Assembly (NCBI RefSeq): GCF_017355935.1
Contig: NZ_JAFIQT010000007.1
Coordinates: 186,001-250,000 of the forward strand
Reading direction: 5' to 3'
From: Telluribacter humicola
GTDB lineage: Bacteria; Bacteroidota; Bacteroidia; Cytophagales; Spirosomataceae
DNA: 64,000 nucleotides
Position 1 is the stretch's first letter; every line of letters begins with the position of its first letter. Positions 60,242 to 64,000 of this stretch are shown here, piece after piece. The position numbers and the translations under genes were made by a program. The notes under the pieces are model-generated. The model was not told the DNA's origin. It was given only the letters and a program-made list of their open reading frames with translations, and did not search any database.

Positions 60242-61147
60242 ATGGGAACAGAACCACATAGAATTAAAACGATCACAGAGCTGCACCGTATTGCGGGATA
60301 TGACAAGCCTCAGCATCCGCTTATTAGTATTTTAAACCTCGAAGGACTTGCTAATAACACAGACATCACTTCTGTACTATTTGATTTTTATGTAATCTCG
60401 CTGAAACGAGGTTGTGATAAACTGTATTATGGGCAACAGAAGTATGACTTTGACGAAGGTTTGATGGCTTTTTTTGCTCCGGGACAAATTTTGCGTGGGG
60501 AAGAAAGTAGTGTACCTGCACGTCTTGAAGGCTGGATGCTATTCATTCACCCTGACTTTTTATGGGGTACATCATTAGCCAATAAAATTAAGAATTATGA
60601 ATACTTTGACTATTCTGTAAGTGAAGCACTGTTTCTTTCCGACAAAGAAGAAAAGCTCATCAACGAAATCGTAACAAACATCAAAAACGAGTATCACACC
60701 AATATTGATAAGTTCAGTCAGAATATTATCATTTCGCATCTCGAAACATTGCTCAACTATGCAGATCGGTTTTATCAACGACAATTCATTACCAGAAAAA
60801 TAACCAATCATCAAGTTCTAGATCGGCTGGAAAAATTGCTTTCAGACTACTTCAACGATGATGATTTAATAACAAAAGGACTACCTTCGGTCCAATACAT
60901 TTCAGATAGCCTCCACGTTTCTCCGGGCTACTTACGTAATTTACTTAAAACACTAACGGGGCAATCCACCCAACAACATATTCACGACAAACTGATAGAT
61001 AAAGCCAAAGAAAAATTATCTACCACAAATTTGACCGTTAGCGAGATTGCGTACAATCTGGGGTTTGAGCATATGCAATCATTCAGTAAAATGTTCAAAG
61101 CAAAGACAAAAAAAAGTCCGTTGGAGTTTCGTCAATCGTTTAATTGA
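60242..61147 (+). CDS. AraC-family transcriptional regulator
   Basis: The 301-residue protein has a cupin-like N-terminal domain (about 1-160) and an AraC double helix-turn-helix (about 195-301): PSVQYISDSLHVSPGYLRNL, then LTVSEIAYNLGFEHMQSFSK and KSPLEFRQSF. AT-richer than the core genes. It follows the MBL gene by 150 bp in the same direction and could control the SDR and MBL genes of this segment. Confidence 0.9.
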   Translation: MGTEPHRIKTITELHRIAGYDKPQHPLISILNLEGLANNTDITSVLFDFYVISLKRGCDKLYYGQQKYDFDEGLMAFFAPGQILRGEESSVPARLEGWMLFIHPDFLWGTSLANKIKNYEYFDYSVSEALFLSDKEEKLINEIVTNIKNEYHTNIDKFSQNIIISHLETLLNYADRFYQRQFITRKITNHQVLDRLEKLLSDYFNDDDLITKGLPSVQYISDSLHVSPGYLRNLLKTLTGQSTQQHIHDKLIDKAKEKLSTTNLTVSEIAYNLGFEHMQSFSKMFKAKTKKSPLEFRQSFN

Positions 61148-61325
61148 ATTCTTCTCATCATTCCTTTTTTATTTTTTGCAGGCACGCAACCTCTCCATGG
61201 CAGATAACTTCAGTAAGACGTATACGCCTGTTATACACAGGTGTTTGGCTTAATGGCGGGTGGACGTGGTTTGTATCAACATTTGTGCTGGAATTCTGCC
61301 ACTACACCGAGTCGCAATCCGTTAC

Positions 61326-62480
61326 CTACCCCACAAAAACCTCCCTTACCACCAGCCCTACCAGCGCGGCTACCAGGATCACGTACGGCTCGGGGAGCTT
61401 CTGGTACTTCCATAGTACCAGCCCCGTCAGTACGGCCAGGGCTACGGTGAAGCCGTCGGTGAGGGAGCGGGTACCCAGTACCACTACCGCGCCCGCAATG
61501 GCCCCAATGGCCGCGGCGGTAACGCCATCCACGAAGGCTTTGATGGCCGGGAGCTTGCCGTACTTTTTGAAGTAGGGAGCGGGCAGGATCGTGAGCAGGT
61601 AGCAGGGCAGAAAGGTAGCCAGGGCGGCCACGGAGGCCCCCGAAGTACCCTCCACCAGGTACCCGATGAAGCCCGTGGTGATCACTACCGGACCGGGGGT
61701 GATCATGGCTACGGCTACGGCATCGACAAACTGTTTTTCGTTGAGCCATCCGTACTCCTTGACTACGCCGCTATACAGGAAAGGTACAATGGCGAGACCA
61801 CTTCCGAATACGAAGGCTCCCGCCTTGGCAAAGAACAGACCTATATCCCACAGGCGGCTGCCGGGGCCGGTAGTAGTAGTAATCTGCGCCAGGATCGTAC
61901 CCAGCGGCAGCAGCGCGGTAGCGGGCTTCTGGAGGAAACGGGGTGGTACCCGCACCCACCATACCAGTACGCCCGCCCCCAGGAACAGCAGGATATGCTC
62001 CGACTCAGTCACGACCGTTACCACGGCCGAAACTATAAATATTCCCTGCAGCAGCCGCTCCTTCCCGACCGACTTGCGGGTCAGCTTGACGACGCTGACG
62101 GCTATAATACCGATCACGGCGGCCCCTACCCCGTAGAACACGCCCTGTATCCATGGCAGACCGCCATAGCGCACGTAGGTCCAGCCCAGGGCCAGTACCA
62201 TCAGAAACGAAGGTAGTACAAAGGCCAGCCCCACCAGCGTAGCACCCAGAATGCGGAAGTGTACGTAGCCCAGGTAGATAGCCAGCTGCGCAGCCAGCGG
62301 ACCCGGAGCCAGCTGTGCCAGGGCCAGCCCCTCCTTGTAGTCCTCTTCCGAAATCCACTGGCGCTGCTCCACCAGGTCGCGGTGCATATAGCCGACCAGC
62401 GCGGCCGGTCCGCCAAAGCCCAGGGTACCCAGCCTGAGGAAGTACCCGATTAGTTGTTGAAGGGTGTAGACGGGAGGCAT
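61326..62480 (-). CDS. chrA: Chromate transporter ChrA
   Basis: The 384-residue protein has two CHR domains. The N-terminal one contains LGTLGFGGPAALVGYMHRDL and EGLALAQLAPGPLAAQLAIY; the C-terminal one contains LFFAKAGAFVFGSGLAIVPF and FVDAVAVAMITPGPVVITTG. About ten transmembrane helices. It exports chromate from the cytoplasm using membrane potential. It lies 8 bp behind a DUF2490 gene, with which it forms an operon. A truncated second copy is at 56695. Confidence 0.95.
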   Translation of the reverse strand: MPPVYTLQQLIGYFLRLGTLGFGGPAALVGYMHRDLVEQRQWISEEDYKEGLALAQLAPGPLAAQLAIYLGYVHFRILGATLVGLAFVLPSFLMVLALGWTYVRYGGLPWIQGVFYGVGAAVIGIIAVSVVKLTRKSVGKERLLQGIFIVSAVVTVVTESEHILLFLGAGVLVWWVRVPPRFLQKPATALLPLGTILAQITTTTGPGSRLWDIGLFFAKAGAFVFGSGLAIVPFLYSGVVKEYGWLNEKQFVDAVAVAMITPGPVVITTGFIGYLVEGTSGASVAALATFLPCYLLTILPAPYFKKYGKLPAIKAFVDGVTAAAIGAIAGAVVVLGTRSLTDGFTVALAVLTGLVLWKYQKLPEPYVILVAALVGLVVREVFVG

Positions 62481-62487
62481 AGCGGCA

Positions 62488-63246
62488 TTAGCTTTTTGGT
62501 TTGCGGAGGTCGAAGGTCTGGAAAAGGAAAACGCGTGCGGTGTGCAGGTTGCGGTACTGGTTGCCAGCGGCCAGCTGCTGGAACAGGTTCATGTAGCCGC
62601 CCTGCAGCGTCGTGTGCCGCCCCAGCTGGTACCCCAGCCCGACGAAGAAGCGGTTCTGATCGAAGTGGTTGTAAACGACCTTGCGGCCCAGATTGAGGTG
62701 TACCTCGTCGTTGAGTATCAGCGAAAGCCCACCGGGAGCAAAGCCCTTTTTAGTAAGCGGAAAGGCCGCCATCAGGTTGTAGCGGATGCGGGTGCCGTAG
62801 TTGTAGCCCTCAGCTAGTTCGCTGTCGTTGAGGATGCGGCGGCGGTAGCGCTCTTCCAGCCGTATCCACTGCATCAGGCGGCTCTTGGGCCCATTGTTAT
62901 GCCACTGGATCTGCTGCCAGGGGCGGTGCTCGGGCTGGGAGATGTCGGCATGGCCTTCGGCCGGAAAGTGGTTGACGTAGGCGTAGCCCGCGGTGAGCTT
63001 GGTGTGGTCGTTGAGGTAGTACATGAGGCCAACCCGCACGATGCCCTGCGACAAGTCACTCAGCAGGTTTTCTTTGGTACGCAGGTGTACGTCGGTCCAT
63101 AGCCCCCACTGATCCGACAGGCGGGTCTGCGCAAAGTACCCGGTCCAGAGTTGGGTACTCTCTTTGACTTGTTTGGCGGGTTGCGCCTGTAAAGCAGCGG
63201 TGAGTGTAAGTAGGAGTAAGAGAGTGGATAGTACAGGTTTGGTCAT
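62488..63246 (-). CDS. DUF2490 domain-containing outer-membrane protein
   Basis: The 252-residue protein has a signal peptide (MTKPVLSTLLLLLTLTAALQ followed by AQ) and a beta-barrel-like pattern of alternating residues: LWTGYFAQTRLSDQWGLWTD, VRVGLMYYLNDHTKLTAGYA, and RFFVGLGYQLGRHTTLQGGY. DUF2490 proteins are small outer-membrane barrels of unknown role. It is directly upstream of chrA and probably transcribed with it. Confidence 0.88.
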   Translation of the reverse strand: MTKPVLSTLLLLLTLTAALQAQPAKQVKESTQLWTGYFAQTRLSDQWGLWTDVHLRTKENLLSDLSQGIVRVGLMYYLNDHTKLTAGYAYVNHFPAEGHADISQPEHRPWQQIQWHNNGPKSRLMQWIRLEERYRRRILNDSELAEGYNYGTRIRYNLMAAFPLTKKGFAPGGLSLILNDEVHLNLGRKVVYNHFDQNRFFVGLGYQLGRHTTLQGGYMNLFQQLAAGNQYRNLHTARVFLFQTFDLRKPKS

Positions 63247-63322
63247 AGTACGGAGAAGTATTTTGATATAGTATCTCTTAGTTCTGATTAAAGATTTTCA
63301 ACATACGTAGGCTTTATCGTTG

Positions 63323-63357
63323 TTGCCCTCTTCCGCCCCATGGGTGAAAGAGGGCAA
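63323..63357. terminator. Hairpin between tRNA-Cys and DUF2490 gene
   Basis: A 10-bp stem (ttgccctctt / aagagggcaa) with an imperfectly paired centre. It lies downstream of tRNA-Cys on the minus strand and could end that transcript. Confidence 0.6.
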
Positions 63358-63468
63358 TATCAAAAGCTTTGAAAACAGTCCTGACTACTACCAGCCCTAC
63401 TTTTCTAATCCTCCTTACTAGTTACTCTGTCAGTCCTTATTCTCTACTTTACAAATCTACTAAATTGG

Positions 63469-63539
63469 ATACCGGGGAGGGATTCGAACCCTCGTGGTAG
63501 GTATTGCGAACCTACGCCTTGCCACTCAGCCACCCGGTT
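63469..63539 (-). tRNA. tRNA-Cys (GCA)
   Basis: The 71-nt minus-strand cloverleaf has acceptor aaccggg/cccggta, short D-arm (gctg-agtggca-aggc), anticodon stem taggt/accta with loop tcgcaat (anticodon GCA), 4-nt variable region, and T-arm gaggg-ttcgaat-ccctc. The discriminator is U73, a Cys identity element, and CCA is encoded. Position 33 is C instead of the usual U and the first acceptor pair is A-A. It follows the TonB receptor gene by 24 bp. Confidence 0.8.
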
Positions 63540-63563
63540 TGCATATCTTTATCTACAAGGCGC

Positions 63564-64000
63564 TTAGAAGCCGTAGCGTAGCGTTACCCCGTAGGTTTTG
63601 GGGTCGCCCAGTACCGCGGCGTAGTGACCGGCACTACCAGCCGCTGGCAGAAGCTGCTCAAAGTAGTCTTTGTTGGTGAGGTTACGAGCCCATACCAGTA
63701 TTGAGATACCATTGGAAGCCCGGAAACCTACGCGACCATTGAGCAGGGTATAGCCATCAACATTCAGGTACTTGGAGGGCGAAGGGCTTGATGAGAACGA
63801 AGAGCGGTAGTAGGTATCCAGCGCCAGGAAGTACTTGCCTTTCAGACCAAACAGCTTGCCGTTTTCGCTGATCTCCCCACCCAGTGAACCCGACCACTTA
63901 GAGATACCCGGCAGTACGCTACCCGAGATATCTTTGTAGGCTAGCTCACCACCTACTTCTTCCAGAGGTACCGGAGCGTTGGTGAAGGTAACGTACTTGC
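63564..64000 (-). CDS. C-terminal end of a TonB-dependent outer-membrane receptor (partial)
   Basis: A minus-strand frame open to the right edge encodes the last 145 residues of a beta-barrel. It contains LKGKYFLALDTYYRSSFSSS, YTLLNGRVGFRASNGISILV and WARNLTNKDYFEQLLPA, and ends PKTYGVTLRYGF. ARNLTNKDY plus the terminal G-x-x-L-R-Y-x-F is characteristic of TonB-dependent receptors, with the last aromatic residue for barrel assembly. It imports a siderophore or other large ligand. The plug domain lies outside the window. Confidence 0.92.
   Translation of the reverse strand, partial: KYVTFTNAPVPLEEVGGELAYKDISGSVLPGISKWSGSLGGEISENGKLFGLKGKYFLALDTYYRSSFSSSPSPSKYLNVDGYTLLNGRVGFRASNGISILVWARNLTNKDYFEQLLPAAGSAGHYAAVLGDPKTYGVTLRYGF

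Noticed and set aside
1-64000. CRISPR arrays, rRNA genes, complete insertion sequences, prophage or integrative element structural genes
   Set aside because: Looked for on both strands; none seen apart from transposase and resolvase relics.

Overview
The window looks like the chromosome of a member of the Bacteroidota, most likely order Cytophagales. Supporting signs are a very large secreted protein ending in a type IX secretion (T9SS) type B sorting domain, a fused lpxC-fabZ gene, the order HD hydrolase - lpxD - lpxC/fabZ - lpxA, a relic of a hybrid two-component/AraC regulator, LytS/LytTR signalling, a SusC/RagA-type outer-membrane receptor end, and promoters of the TTTG / TAnnTTTG type. 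The hexamer GGTACC is strikingly common in the core genes. The genus cannot be named from sequence alone.

Layout. 0-5 kb: a MarR regulator with its operator, a zinc-independent MDR oxidoreductase, a Crp/Fnr regulator, pirin, an F420-type NADP oxidoreductase and a small GNAT-like protein: a redox/stress response neighbourhood. 5.3-5.6 kb: a DUF6883 relic coupled to an intact DUF4926 gene. 6-11.4 kb: a tight five-gene minus-strand operon, VWA (TerY-like) > PP2C phosphatase > kinase with zinc ribbon > membrane-anchored actin-fold (ASKHA) protein > coiled-coil protein. This is a TerY-P type phosphorylation triad with two extra genes. 12-15 kb: a membrane protein and a LytTR/LytS two-component pair. 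15-22 kb: a poorly coding accessory stretch with small hypothetical genes, an SBBP beta-propeller protein, a broken resolvase, a SET-domain protein, an SMR-like transporter and a broken HTCS regulator, ending at tRNA-Met(CAU).

22.3-29.5 kb: lipid A biosynthesis (HD hydrolase, lpxD, lpxC-fabZ, lpxA) and an ABC ATPase, with an M20 amidohydrolase inserted on the other strand. 29.5-36.4 kb: the T9SS-secreted protein, DUF4920, a metallo-beta-lactamase-fold enzyme and a methionine aminotransferase. 36.4-38.4 kb: duplicated scraps of an efflux gene and an IS3-like transposase flanking a TlpA-like thiol-disulfide protein. 38.4-46.8 kb: a complete RND efflux system (outer-membrane factor, pump, adaptor, small membrane protein) with its own histidine kinase and OmpR-type regulator.

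47.0-49.0 kb: a strongly AT-rich foreign-looking gene, interrupted by one frameshift in a T7 run. Its product combines a degenerate HD-like N-terminus with a possible PD-(D/E)XK nuclease core at the C-terminus. With the TerY-P operon it is the best candidate for an undescribed system. 49-56.7 kb: AraC, old yellow enzyme, Crp, DUF4386, small membrane proteins and an ABC-F protein. 56.7-62.5 kb: a truncated chrA copy and a complete chrA bracketing about 4.2 kb of SDR, DoxX-like, MBL and AraC genes. 62.5-64 kb: DUF2490 protein, tRNA-Cys and the 3' end of a TonB-dependent receptor gene that runs off the right edge.
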